Below, piece after piece: positions 7,990-16,509 of a stretch of 64,000 nt of DNA. The stretch is taken from the NCBI GenBank assembly GCA_022510385.1, contig JAFLTQ010000008.1, forward strand, positions 1-64,000. The letters run 5' to 3'. Each line of letters opens with the position of its first letter. Position 1 is the stretch's first letter. A program made the translations under genes and the position numbers. The stretch is from Muribaculaceae bacterium. Lineage in GTDB: Bacteria; Bacteroidota; Bacteroidia; Bacteroidales; Muribaculaceae. The notes beneath the pieces are model-generated. The model was not told the origin of the DNA. It searched no databases and was given only the letters and a program-made list of their open reading frames with translations.

Positions 7990-8340
7990 TCAGCAGCAAG
8001 CATTATTGACTTGTGCTGTGGTCTGTGCCGGAGCGGGTGCCGGAGTCACGCAAGGAGCGGGGGCACATACAGTATCGTTATAGCACGGAGCGGGCGCACA
8101 AGGAACATTAGTGGCAGAATTCCCGGCTGCAGGTGTCAAACAAGGAACATTAGTGCAGTTTGTTGCGCCGACAGGAACGTTACAAGGGAGCTGGTTGCAA
8201 ACAGTGTCATTATAACAAGGAGCCGGCTGGCATACTTCCTGATACTGCGGTTGCTGTTGGGATGAAACCGGAGCTTCTGCATAAAGATTAAGTGCAATTA
8301 AAGAACTGATTCCACAGAATAATAAAGCTAATTTTTTCAT
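7990..8340 (-). CDS. Secreted Cys/Pro-rich repeat protein with five CX4C motifs
   Basis: 116 residues; no family recognised. A signal peptide is clear (MKKLALLFCGISSLIALNLYA, cleaved near residue 21). The mature part is built of regularly spaced cysteines: five C-x-x-x-P-C units at Cys37/42, 48/53, 62/67, 81/86 and 92/97, with a CC pair at 115-116. The block PAPCYNDTVC occurs twice (residues 39-48 and 83-92), showing internal duplication. Such spacing could fold by disulfides in the periplasm or outside, or bind metal; neither can be decided here. No homologous secretion partner is adjacent. It has a strong terminator of its own, so it is probably transcribed alone; no perfect -7 element was found upstream. 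Confidence 0.75.
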   Translation of the reverse strand: MKKLALLFCGISSLIALNLYAEAPVSSQQQPQYQEVCQPAPCYNDTVCNQLPCNVPVGATNCTNVPCLTPAAGNSATNVPCAPAPCYNDTVCAPAPCVTPAPAPAQTTAQVNNACC

Positions 8341-8443
8341 AATGATCTAAATGTAAGTGAGTAATAATTTATACTATTATAACAGTGGGGGAAAAAAAAA
8401 GTTTATCCTAAAATAAAATAGGACATTCCCTTATGATTTTGAT

Positions 8444-8475
8444 ATTGGGAAATGCAGAATAATTTCTTAACTTTG
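8444..8475 (+). promoter_or_regulatory. Promoter of the nrnA-glmM-lpxK-thiL operon
   Basis: -33 ATTG at 8444-8447 and -7 TAACTTTG at 8468-8475, separated by 20 bases. The start site would be near 8481, leaving a leader of only about 7 bases to the ATG at 8488. An ATG at 8452 lies inside this promoter and cannot be the start if it is used. Confidence 0.7.
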
Positions 8476-8487
8476 CAAATTCAAGAG

Positions 8488-9510
8488 ATGGATAAAATAA
8501 TCGATAAAAAAGAATCGAAGGCATTGCTCAAAATGCTTGAAGAGAGTGAAAGAGTGGTGCTGACTTGTCACGTACGTCCCGATGGAGATGCCATTGGGAG
8601 CACCCTGGGCTTATATCATCTGTTGAAGAGTATGGGGAAAGAGGCAACAGTAATAGTTCCCGACAAGGCTCCACAAAATCTTTCATTCCTTCCGGGTTTT
8701 AAAGAGATAGCTGTATTCACCAGTCATAAAGATTTCTGTGAAAAGACAGTAGAAAAGGCAAATTTGATTATTTGCTGTGACTTTAATATTCCTTCCCGAC
8801 AGGATGACCTGGCTCCACTAATCCAGAATGCGAATTGTCGCAAAGTACTAATCGACCATCACACGGAGCCTGAAAAATTCACGGATCTGATTTTCTCGTT
8901 TCCACGAATGTCGTCAACGTGTGAACTGGTGTTCCGAATAATTGCCTCAATGGGTCTCTACGATAAAGTAGATAAGGATTGTGCAACTTGTCTTTTGACC
9001 GGTATCATAACGGATACAAGGAATTTTACGGTAAATATTAATTATCCGGATATTTATGACATCCTGATGCGTCTTCTGAAAAAGGGTGTCGACAAAGACA
9101 GAATTATCAAAGAAGCGCTAAATACAAGGACACTCAGTAGCCTTAAACTGGAGGCATATGCTTTGTCGAATAAAATGGAAATTTTCCCGGAACATAAATG
9201 TGCATTGATCACTTTGACTAAGGAAGAGTTAAAGAAATATTCCTACGAAAAAGGAGATACCGAAGGATTGGTAAATAGACCTTTGGAAGTCAGAGGGATG
9301 GTTTATTCCATATTCATGCGCGAGGATCCTGATTGTATAAAAGTCTCTACGAGAAGTTGTAATGATTTTCCTGTTTCAGAAATATGCAAAAAGCTTTATA
9401 ATGGAGGGGGTCATATTCAGGCTGCAGGAGGAGAATTTCATGGTACCCTGGAAGAGTGTAGGGAAATCTTTCTCTCCAATATCAACAAATTTGATAAATA
9501 TTTGAAATAA
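8488..9510 (+). CDS. nrnA: DHH-family phosphoesterase, NrnA-like (nanoRNase / pAp phosphatase)
   Basis: 340 residues from the ATG at 8488. The family degrades short oligoribonucleotides and/or dephosphorylates 3'-phosphoadenosine 5'-phosphate in the cytoplasm. The DHH-domain metal ligands are clear: CHVRPDGDAIGS (His28, Asp32, Asp34), CCDFN near residue 98, and the signature DHH at 123-125. The C-terminal DHHA1 domain ends with the substrate-binding GGGHIQAAGG. A longer start at 8452 is rejected because the promoter lies between it and 8488. The stop overlaps the next start (TAATG), so this is the first gene of a seven-gene operon running to thiL. Confidence 0.93.
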   Translation: MDKIIDKKESKALLKMLEESERVVLTCHVRPDGDAIGSTLGLYHLLKSMGKEATVIVPDKAPQNLSFLPGFKEIAVFTSHKDFCEKTVEKANLIICCDFNIPSRQDDLAPLIQNANCRKVLIDHHTEPEKFTDLIFSFPRMSSTCELVFRIIASMGLYDKVDKDCATCLLTGIITDTRNFTVNINYPDIYDILMRLLKKGVDKDRIIKEALNTRTLSSLKLEAYALSNKMEIFPEHKCALITLTKEELKKYSYEKGDTEGLVNRPLEVRGMVYSIFMREDPDCIKVSTRSCNDFPVSEICKKLYNGGGHIQAAGGEFHGTLEECREIFLSNINKFDKYLK

Positions 9511-10127
9511 TGAAATATAAAAAATCAAAATTAAGAATAAGAAATATATTGATAATTGCAGGGATTCTCTTTGTAATTGCCGGATGTAGCAAGACACAGA
9601 GTTATTCCGAACTTTTGAGAGAGGAGGAGAGAGCTTGTAATTGGTATCTGTCGGGTCAAAATGTGAGTCTCGATCTCCCGGAAGATCCTAAGGATCTTGT
9701 GACATCTGAGACTTTGAAATCAGACGGAAGTCAGTGGGGAGAAGATGCGCCATATTATAAATTGGATTCCGAGGGATATGTTTATATGCAGGTGGTAAGC
9801 GCCGATTTTGATGAGATGGTTGCCATCGGAGATCTGGTTTATTTCCGGTTTATGCGAGAAAATATAAAAGAATTATATGAAAACGTAGAGACTACCTCCA
9901 ACGGAAATAGTGACTACCTCCCCAACGGGACAACGAGTTTCGTCTATAAAAACACCTATCTATCCTCTACCACAACATGGGGCACGGGGATACAGATGCC
10001 ACTGCAATATATCGGATATAATTCAGAAGTGAACTTGGTATTAAAGAGTTATTACGGATTTACCGAAGATCAGACATATTGTATTCCATATTTAATCAAT
10101 ATCAAGTATTTCAAACCGGAATATTGA
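9510..10127 (+). CDS. DUF4827-type lipoprotein
   Basis: 205 residues. A basic N-terminus and hydrophobic segment end in the lipobox VIAGC (Cys at about residue 26), so it should be a lipoprotein. The rest resembles the Bacteroidales DUF4827 family, whose fold is FKBP-like (recognisable in the flap-like GTGIQMPLQYIGYNSEVNLVL), although the peptidyl-prolyl isomerase activity is not established. It overlaps nrnA by one base and precedes glmM by 16 bases in the same operon. Function unknown. Confidence 0.8.
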   Translation: MKYKKSKLRIRNILIIAGILFVIAGCSKTQSYSELLREEERACNWYLSGQNVSLDLPEDPKDLVTSETLKSDGSQWGEDAPYYKLDSEGYVYMQVVSADFDEMVAIGDLVYFRFMRENIKELYENVETTSNGNSDYLPNGTTSFVYKNTYLSSTTTWGTGIQMPLQYIGYNSEVNLVLKSYYGFTEDQTYCIPYLINIKYFKPEY

Positions 10128-10143
10128 AAAAATAAAAAAGGAC

Positions 10144-11517
10144 ATGTCGTTAATTAAATCGATATCAGGCATAAGAGGCACTATAGGAGGGAGACCCGGC
10201 GAGGGATTGTCGGGGGTGGATATCGTTAAATTCACAGCAGCTTACGCTCAGTTTATCAAAAGACAAAATCCGGGAGCGCAGCGTATAGTTGTGGGTCGTG
10301 ATGCACGCTTAAGCGGAGAGATGGTTTCGCATCTTGTATGCGGCACTTTGATTTCAATGGGGCTTGATGTAATAAACATAGGTAAAGCCTCCACCCCGAC
10401 GACAGAATTGGCTGTGGCCGGATTAAAAGCTGACGGAGGAATAATAATCACCGCAAGTCACAATCCCATACAATGGAACGCTTTGAAACTCTTGAATTCA
10501 AAAGGAGAATTTCTTAGTGATAAAGAAGGTAAAGAGATAATCTCTATTGCTGATATAGAGGATTATGAATTTGCACCCGTCACTCAATTGGGGAAGGAAT
10601 ATCATGATGACACATGGAACATGCGTCACATAGAAATGGTGAAAAACCTCAAAATCGTGGATGTTGAGGCAATAAAGAAATCAAATTTCAGGGTAGCAGT
10701 AGATGCAGTAAATTCCGTTGGCGGAGAAATAATCCCGGAATTGCTAAAGGAACTCGGGGTTGAAAATATTATAGAGCTTAATTGTGAGGCAACGGGAAAA
10801 TTTGCACATAATCCCGAGCCGATTCCCGAGAACCTGACTTCCATTTCAGCATTGATGAAACAAGGAGGAGCGGATGTAGGATTTGTAGTTGATCCTGATG
10901 TCGACAGGCTTGCTATAGTGATGGAAAACGGCGAGATGTTTATAGAGGAATACACTTTGGTAGCCGTGGCTGATTATGTGTTGCGATCAAAACCGGGTTC
11001 GACCGTATCAAATCTGAGCAGTTCCAGGGCCTTGGCGGATGTCACAAGACGTCACGGGTGCAGCTACACAGCCTCAGCAGTAGGAGAGGTAAATGTGGTG
11101 GAACAGATGAAGGCGACAGGAGCTGTCATAGGTGGCGAAGGGAATGGCGGAGTCATTTATCCGGAGCTTCATTATGGACGGGATGCGCTTGTCGGAGTGG
11201 CGCTTTTCCTATCTCTCTTAGCAAAAGAGGGTAAGAAAGTAAGCGTATTGAAAAGAACTTATCCTGAATATTTCATTGAGAAAAATCGAGTTGAATTAAC
11301 ACCGGAATTGGATATTGACGGTATTCTGGAGAAGGTGAAAAATAGATTCAGCGGAGAAAAAGTTACGGATATAGATGGAGTAAAGATAGATTTTGAAGAT
11401 GGATGGGTTCATCTAAGGAAATCTAATACGGAACCGATAATACGAGTCTATTCAGAGTCAAGCTCACCGGAAAGGGCCAAGGAATTGGCTAAGATGGTGA
11501 TGAATGAACTCAAATAA
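10144..11517 (+). CDS. glmM: Phosphoglucosamine mutase
   Basis: 457 residues of the alpha-D-phosphohexomutase family. It converts glucosamine-6-phosphate to glucosamine-1-phosphate for UDP-GlcNAc, the precursor of peptidoglycan and lipid A. The phosphoserine loop is TASHNP with Ser105, the Mg site is DPDVDRLA, the sugar-binding loop GGEGNGGVIYP, and the phosphate-binding loop RKSNTEPIIRVY near the C-terminus. The archaeal-like GIRGTIGG opening could also fit a phosphomannomutase, but its place next to lpxK in an envelope operon supports GlmM. Confidence 0.9.
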   Translation: MSLIKSISGIRGTIGGRPGEGLSGVDIVKFTAAYAQFIKRQNPGAQRIVVGRDARLSGEMVSHLVCGTLISMGLDVINIGKASTPTTELAVAGLKADGGIIITASHNPIQWNALKLLNSKGEFLSDKEGKEIISIADIEDYEFAPVTQLGKEYHDDTWNMRHIEMVKNLKIVDVEAIKKSNFRVAVDAVNSVGGEIIPELLKELGVENIIELNCEATGKFAHNPEPIPENLTSISALMKQGGADVGFVVDPDVDRLAIVMENGEMFIEEYTLVAVADYVLRSKPGSTVSNLSSSRALADVTRRHGCSYTASAVGEVNVVEQMKATGAVIGGEGNGGVIYPELHYGRDALVGVALFLSLLAKEGKKVSVLKRTYPEYFIEKNRVELTPELDIDGILEKVKNRFSGEKVTDIDGVKIDFEDGWVHLRKSNTEPIIRVYSESSSPERAKELAKMVMNELK

Positions 11518-11536
11518 AAAATAAAAGGATAAAGAC

Positions 11537-13327
11537 ATGCTTAAGAAATTTTTTCTGAACGCACTATCTTCATTTATAGGAGCCTGGGTTGCCATCGTGA
11601 TTTTAGGAGGAGTTGCGTTGACAGTAGGGATAGGCTTGATAGCCAAGATGGGAAGCAATCTGTCGAGTCAATCTCAGGTAACAAAGGATTCGATTTTAAA
11701 AATAAATCTTCAGGGAGAGATAGAAGAGATTTCCCAACCGGTTGATTTTGATTATACCTCCCTTCTAACCGGGGGCATAGAGAAACGTCGTTCGTTGGCA
11801 GAGCTGACAAGCGCAATATCAGAAGCTGCTGAAAATAAAAATATTAGAGCTATCTATCTTAAATGTAATTCTATAGCAGCGTCACCTGCCACTTTAAATG
11901 CGATAAGGAACTCCTTGATAGCATTTAAAGAGAGCGGCAAACCGATTATCGCATACGGAGATGCCTTGTCGATGGGTGATTATTACATAGCGACTGTAGC
12001 GGATAAATTGTATATGAATCCCGGAGGGAGTGTGGGGCTCAAAGGATTAGGAGGGGCTACTCCCTTTTTTAAAGGTTTGTTCGACAAACTGGGAGTAGAG
12101 TTTCAGGTTGTTAAAGTCGGTACATATAAATCGGCTGTAGAGCCCTATATTCACACAGAGATGAGTGTCCCGGCCCGAGCCCAGCTTGACACACTATATG
12201 GGAATATGTGGGATTATATACTCGATGGCATTTGCGCACAAAGAAGTGAATTGAGCCGAGAAAAGATAGACACTCTAATAAATGATGATTTCATTTTCTT
12301 GCAGACCGGCAAATATGCTGAAGAGGCAGGGCTGATAGATAAGGTGGTGTATGAGAGAAGTATGGATTCAATCATAGCTGCTATAATCAATAAGGATGTA
12401 AAGAAATTAAATTTTGTGAATCCTTCGTTATTGGTGTCTCAAGAGGTAATGATGACAGGAATAAATCCCAAGAAACAGATTGCTGTTGTTTATGCCAGTG
12501 GAGAAATCCTGGATGGTGGGGGAGAGAGCACGATTAACTATGAAAAATATGTGCCCTTGATAGTGTCATTGGCGAAAGATGACAATGTAAAAGGGATGGT
12601 GTTAAGAGTTAACTCCCCCGGAGGTTCGGTTTTTGGAAGCGAACAGATAGGTGAGGCTCTTGATTTTTTCCAAAGTCAGGGAAAACCGTTGGCAGTATCT
12701 ATGGGAGATTATGCAGCCTCGGGTGGATATTGGATATCTTGCAGAGCAGACAGGATATTTGCAGATCCGTTGACCGTGACGGGATCTATAGGTATTTTCG
12801 GATTGATTCCCAACGTAGAGGGTCTCACAAAGAAATTAGGGGTTAATTTTGAATTTGTGTCGACAAATCCGGGTGCAAGCTTCCCAACCCTTTTCAAGCC
12901 ATTGGATGCCAAGCAATTGGCAGGAATGCAGGTGATGGTTGAAAACGGGTATGACCAATTTGTGAGCAGAGTGGCCAAAGGAAGAAAAATGTCGGAAGCA
13001 AAAGTCAGAAGAATTGGTGAAGGAAGAGTTTGGGATGCAGTGACAGCTTTGCGTATAGGGCTTGTCGATGAACTTGGAGGTCTTCAGGAAGCAATTGATT
13101 GGGTTGCTGAAAACCTGAAACTTGAAAATTACGGAATCGGCAGATATCCGAGATATGAAAATTCTGTATGGGATTTCTTGCCGGACCTTGTTAATATGAA
13201 GAGTGGAATAGAGATTCAAAAGATCATAGGAAAAGAAGTTTCACCGGAATTGACAGCTATAATTGTGAGAGTACTTCAACGGAAACCGGTTCAAGCAAAG
13301 ATGCCGGAATTCAGTTTTGTTATGTGA
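11537..13327 (+). CDS. sppA: Signal peptide peptidase SppA, long (67K) type
   Basis: 596 residues with a single N-terminal membrane anchor (about 12-36) and two tandem S49 peptidase domains. It degrades cleaved signal peptides at the inner membrane from the periplasmic side. The catalytic dyad is spread over the repeats as in the long form: Lys198 in VGTYKSAVEPY of the first domain and Ser395 in DYAASGGYW of the second. It lies between glmM and lpxK with gaps of 19 and 6 bases. Confidence 0.95.
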   Translation: MLKKFFLNALSSFIGAWVAIVILGGVALTVGIGLIAKMGSNLSSQSQVTKDSILKINLQGEIEEISQPVDFDYTSLLTGGIEKRRSLAELTSAISEAAENKNIRAIYLKCNSIAASPATLNAIRNSLIAFKESGKPIIAYGDALSMGDYYIATVADKLYMNPGGSVGLKGLGGATPFFKGLFDKLGVEFQVVKVGTYKSAVEPYIHTEMSVPARAQLDTLYGNMWDYILDGICAQRSELSREKIDTLINDDFIFLQTGKYAEEAGLIDKVVYERSMDSIIAAIINKDVKKLNFVNPSLLVSQEVMMTGINPKKQIAVVYASGEILDGGGESTINYEKYVPLIVSLAKDDNVKGMVLRVNSPGGSVFGSEQIGEALDFFQSQGKPLAVSMGDYAASGGYWISCRADRIFADPLTVTGSIGIFGLIPNVEGLTKKLGVNFEFVSTNPGASFPTLFKPLDAKQLAGMQVMVENGYDQFVSRVAKGRKMSEAKVRRIGEGRVWDAVTALRIGLVDELGGLQEAIDWVAENLKLENYGIGRYPRYENSVWDFLPDLVNMKSGIEIQKIIGKEVSPELTAIIVRVLQRKPVQAKMPEFSFVM

Positions 13328-13333
13328 TAATTA

Positions 13334-14434
13334 ATGAGAAAGACGAGGGATAAGGTAATCGAATGTCTATTAACTCCGGCTTCATGGATATATGGGGTCG
13401 TAGCAGGGTTTCGTAACATGATGTTTGAGCAGAAATTCCTGAAATCTCAAGAATATGATATTCCCATAGTAGGAGTGGGAAATCTGACTGTGGGAGGAGC
13501 AGGGAAGACCCCTCATGTAGAATACATAACAAGCAGGCTTTCAGCATCCGGATATAAGGTTGCAGTTTTAAGCAGAGGATATAAGCGCAAGACCAAAGGG
13601 TTTATACTTGCAAATTCAAAGAGCACCCCGACCACTATTGGAGACGAGCCTTATCAGATATATCAAAAATTTCATGGGAGGGTGATAGTGGCCACATGTG
13701 AAAGTCGGAGGAAGGGAATTGAAGAATTGCAGAGGCTCTATCCCGATCTTGACGTTATAGTTTTAGATGATTCATTTCAACATAGATGGGTTAAGCCAAA
13801 GATATCCATTCTTCTGACCGATTATCATCGTCCGTTTTATAAAGACAAACTTTTACCTTTGGGAAGGCTTAGGGAAAGCCCGAGGGAGGTAAATAGAGCT
13901 GATATGGTGATAGTGACTAAATGTCCTGATGATCTACAGCCCTTAGACTATAGGATGTCGTCGAAATATCTTGACTTGATGAGCTTCCAGAAGTTATTTT
14001 TTTCACGTTATGATTATGGTCAGTTGCAACCTGTTTTTGAGGATGATGCCCTATACACCGTGGCATTACATGACCTCACAGGTAATGACAGCGTGATGCT
14101 TCTTACAGGTATCGCCCATCCGCGCTATTTTGTGAAATATATAAGGCAATACCCTTTCAAGGTCAAAGTAAACCACTTCCCGGATCATCATGATTTCACG
14201 AAGCACGATATTCTGGAAATTCAAAAGAAATTTGAAAATATGCCGGGAGAGCATAAAATCATAGTGACAACCGAGAAGGATGCCGTCAGATTAATGCATA
14301 ATCCTTATTTCCCTAAGGAATTGAAGCCCTTTACTTTCTATCTTCCGATCCATGTCAGAATGTTGAGGGGAGTGGATGATCATGATTTGATTGAAGAAAT
14401 AATCCAGGATATAAAGAGACCAAGACCAATGTAA
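13334..14434 (+). CDS. lpxK: Tetraacyldisaccharide 4'-kinase
   Basis: 366 residues. It adds the 4'-phosphate to the lipid A disaccharide at the inner membrane. An N-terminal hydrophobic anchor (about 12-30) precedes the Walker A loop TVGGAGKTP (52-60); the Raetz-pathway signatures SRGYKRKTKG and the Walker B-like VIVLDDSFQHR follow. Length is usual for Bacteroidota LpxK. The start is 6 bases after sppA and the product follows GlmM logically in LPS synthesis. Confidence 0.96.
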   Translation: MRKTRDKVIECLLTPASWIYGVVAGFRNMMFEQKFLKSQEYDIPIVGVGNLTVGGAGKTPHVEYITSRLSASGYKVAVLSRGYKRKTKGFILANSKSTPTTIGDEPYQIYQKFHGRVIVATCESRRKGIEELQRLYPDLDVIVLDDSFQHRWVKPKISILLTDYHRPFYKDKLLPLGRLRESPREVNRADMVIVTKCPDDLQPLDYRMSSKYLDLMSFQKLFFSRYDYGQLQPVFEDDALYTVALHDLTGNDSVMLLTGIAHPRYFVKYIRQYPFKVKVNHFPDHHDFTKHDILEIQKKFENMPGEHKIIVTTEKDAVRLMHNPYFPKELKPFTFYLPIHVRMLRGVDDHDLIEEIIQDIKRPRPM

Positions 14435-14486
14435 TCCGGATAAGAAGATATAAATTGAATTGTTGTAAAAGATAATATATATTACC

Positions 14487-15326
14487 ATGGAAAAAAGAAC
14501 AGAAGAAAAGACATATCTTGATAAAATCAGGGAATCGGCCGACTATATCAAAAATCATGTTAAAGAGACTCCCGAAGTAGCCATAATATTAGGGACAGGT
14601 TTAGGTGACTTGATTAAATATATAGAAGATAGTGAGGCTATAGATTATAAGAATATACCCAATTTCCCGGTATCAACTGTTGAAGGACATAGCGGGAGAT
14701 TAATTTTCGGGAAACTTGGCGGCAAGAGGGTCATGGCCATGCAGGGAAGATTCCATTATTACGAGGGGTATGATATGAAAGAGGTGACTTTCCCGGTGAG
14801 AGTCATGCAGCAGATGAAGATAGAGAAATTGTTTGTGAGCAATGCAGCGGGGGGTATGAACAAAGAATTCCGCGTAGGAGATATAATGATAATCACCGAT
14901 CATATCAATCTCTTCCCTGAAAATCCTCTCAGAGGTAAAAATTATGAGGATTTGGGCCCGCGTTTCCCGGCAATGACAGAAGCATATTCACAATCACTGA
15001 TTAATCTTGCAGACAAAGTTTCCCAAGAGAAAGGAATAAGAGTGATGCATGGTGTGTATGTGGGAACTGCCGGACCGACATTTGAAACTCCGGCTGAATA
15101 TGAATATTTCAGAATAATAGGAGGGGATGCAGTAGGTATGTCAACAGTTCCTGAGGTTATAGTTGCAAACCATGCCGGTATGAAAGTGTTTGGGGTTTCA
15201 GTGATAACAGATCTTGGCGGAAAAGATATAAAAGAGGTTCCGACACATGAAGAGGTGCAAAAGGCAGCTTTAAAAGCCCAGCCGAATATGGTGGTATTGA
15301 TTTCAGAGATGCTTAAACAACTCTAA
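14487..15326 (+). CDS. punA: Purine nucleoside phosphorylase (trimeric type)
   Basis: 279 residues. It cleaves purine (deoxy)nucleosides with phosphate to base and (deoxy)ribose-1-phosphate. The NP-II family is shown by ILGTGLGDL (about 30-38), the phosphate-binding VEGHSGRL, GRFHYYEGY, NAAGGMN, and the base-binding AEYEYFRIIGGDAVGMSTVPE with the Asp/Asn-type specificity segment VITDLGG near the end. It sits 52 bases after lpxK and 14 before thiL. Confidence 0.94.
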   Translation: MEKRTEEKTYLDKIRESADYIKNHVKETPEVAIILGTGLGDLIKYIEDSEAIDYKNIPNFPVSTVEGHSGRLIFGKLGGKRVMAMQGRFHYYEGYDMKEVTFPVRVMQQMKIEKLFVSNAAGGMNKEFRVGDIMIITDHINLFPENPLRGKNYEDLGPRFPAMTEAYSQSLINLADKVSQEKGIRVMHGVYVGTAGPTFETPAEYEYFRIIGGDAVGMSTVPEVIVANHAGMKVFGVSVITDLGGKDIKEVPTHEEVQKAALKAQPNMVVLISEMLKQL

Positions 15327-15340
15327 AAAGGAGGGAATTG

Positions 15341-16372
15341 ATGACAGGTCAAGAGACAGAGATAAAAGATCTCGGGGAGTTCGGATTAATAGAGAGGCTC
15401 ACAAAAGAGTTCCCAATAACTAACAAGGAAACAAAATTAGGGGTAGGCGATGATGCCGCGGTCTTGACATTTGGAGAAAAGGATGTCTTGGTGACTACCG
15501 ACTTATTGTTAGAGGGGATACATTTTGATCTTCGATATGTGCCCTTGCAGCATTTAGGATATAAAAGTGCGATAGTCAATTTCAGTGACATTTATGCCAT
15601 GAATGGCACGCCACGTCAGATCACAGTCAGTATTGGAGTGTCAAGCCGATTTACTGTAGAACATATAGAGCAACTCTATGCGGGCATACGCAAGGCATGT
15701 GAAATCTATGGTGTTGACTTAGTAGGAGGAGACACAAGTGCTTCCGTGACCGGGCTTGTAATCAGCATCACCTGTATGGGAGATGTGGCAAGCGGAGAGG
15801 AAGTGAGACGTTCCGGAGCAAAACCTACCGATATTATATGTGTGAGTGGAGATTTGGGTGCGGCCTTCATGGGATTGCAACTCCTTGAAAGAGAAAACAG
15901 CGTAGCGGCAGGTCAAAAAGATTTCCAACCGGATTTTTCGGGCAAGGAGTATATTTTGGAAAGACAATTAAAACCGGAGGCAAGAAGAGATGTCATAACA
16001 AAACTCAAAGAGAAAGGCATAAAGCCCACATCTATGATTGATGTCAGTGACGGACTCTCATCAGAATTGCTCCATATCTGTAAAGAGAGTGGGGTCGGTT
16101 GTCGGGTATATGAGGATAAGATACCGATAGACTATCAGACAGCCTTTATGGCAGAAGAATTCAATATGAATTTGGTGACAGCAGCCATGAATGGAGGAGA
16201 AGACTATGAACTTCTATTCACGGTGTCCCTCACCGACCATGAAAAAATAGAGAAAATTGAGGGAATTAAAATGATAGGATATATCACCGAACAGGGATTG
16301 GGAGCGGCCCTTGTGACAAGAGACGGAGGAGAAATTCCAATCAAGGCACAGGGTTGGAATGCGTTTAATTAA
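15341..16372 (+). CDS. thiL: Thiamine-monophosphate kinase
   Basis: 343 residues. It phosphorylates thiamine monophosphate to the active diphosphate with ATP. The PurM-like fold shows GVGDDAAVL (N-terminal metal/ATP site), TTDLLLEGIHF, VGGDTSAS, and in the second half IDVSDGLSSELLHIC and GGEDYELLF. A TTG three bases earlier would add one Met; the ATG at 15341 is preceded by AAAAGGAGG, one of the few Shine-Dalgarno-like stretches in the window. It ends the operon that begins with nrnA. Confidence 0.95.
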   Translation: MTGQETEIKDLGEFGLIERLTKEFPITNKETKLGVGDDAAVLTFGEKDVLVTTDLLLEGIHFDLRYVPLQHLGYKSAIVNFSDIYAMNGTPRQITVSIGVSSRFTVEHIEQLYAGIRKACEIYGVDLVGGDTSASVTGLVISITCMGDVASGEEVRRSGAKPTDIICVSGDLGAAFMGLQLLERENSVAAGQKDFQPDFSGKEYILERQLKPEARRDVITKLKEKGIKPTSMIDVSDGLSSELLHICKESGVGCRVYEDKIPIDYQTAFMAEEFNMNLVTAAMNGGEDYELLFTVSLTDHEKIEKIEGIKMIGYITEQGLGAALVTRDGGEIPIKAQGWNAFN

Positions 16373-16387
16373 CATTTTTTTGTTAAT
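16368..16387 (+). terminator. Weak AT-rich hairpin after thiL
   Basis: ATTAACA (16368-16374) pairs with TGTTAAT (16381-16387) across a loop of six T, starting within the thiL stop codon. There is no GC in the stem beyond two pairs, so its terminator role is uncertain; the stronger hairpin lies at 16423-16455. Confidence 0.35.
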
Positions 16388-16422
16388 AAATCACAACGCT
16401 TTAAAATGTTTAACTAAAGAAG

Positions 16423-16455
16423 ATAGATATTATTACCGGATAATATCTATTTTTG
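16423..16455 (+). promoter_or_regulatory. 11-bp inverted repeat whose T-tract is the moxR -7 element
   Basis: ATAGATATTAT (16423-16433) is perfectly complementary to ATAATATCTAT (16440-16450), loop TACCGG, followed by TTTTTGC. The last bases also read TATTTTTG (16448-16455), a perfect -7 element for the MoxR-Bat operon. The site may be the terminator of the nrnA-thiL operon, an operator on the moxR promoter, or both. Confidence 0.65.
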
Positions 16456-16509
16456 CATTCCAAGTTTAGAAAGAAAAGATTAACCAAGATAAAAGATAAC
16501 AAAAATACA

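Noticed and set aside
8452-8487. Upstream ATG extension of nrnA by 12 residues
   Set aside because: The -7 promoter element (8468-8475) lies within it, and the family begins near the ATG at 8488.
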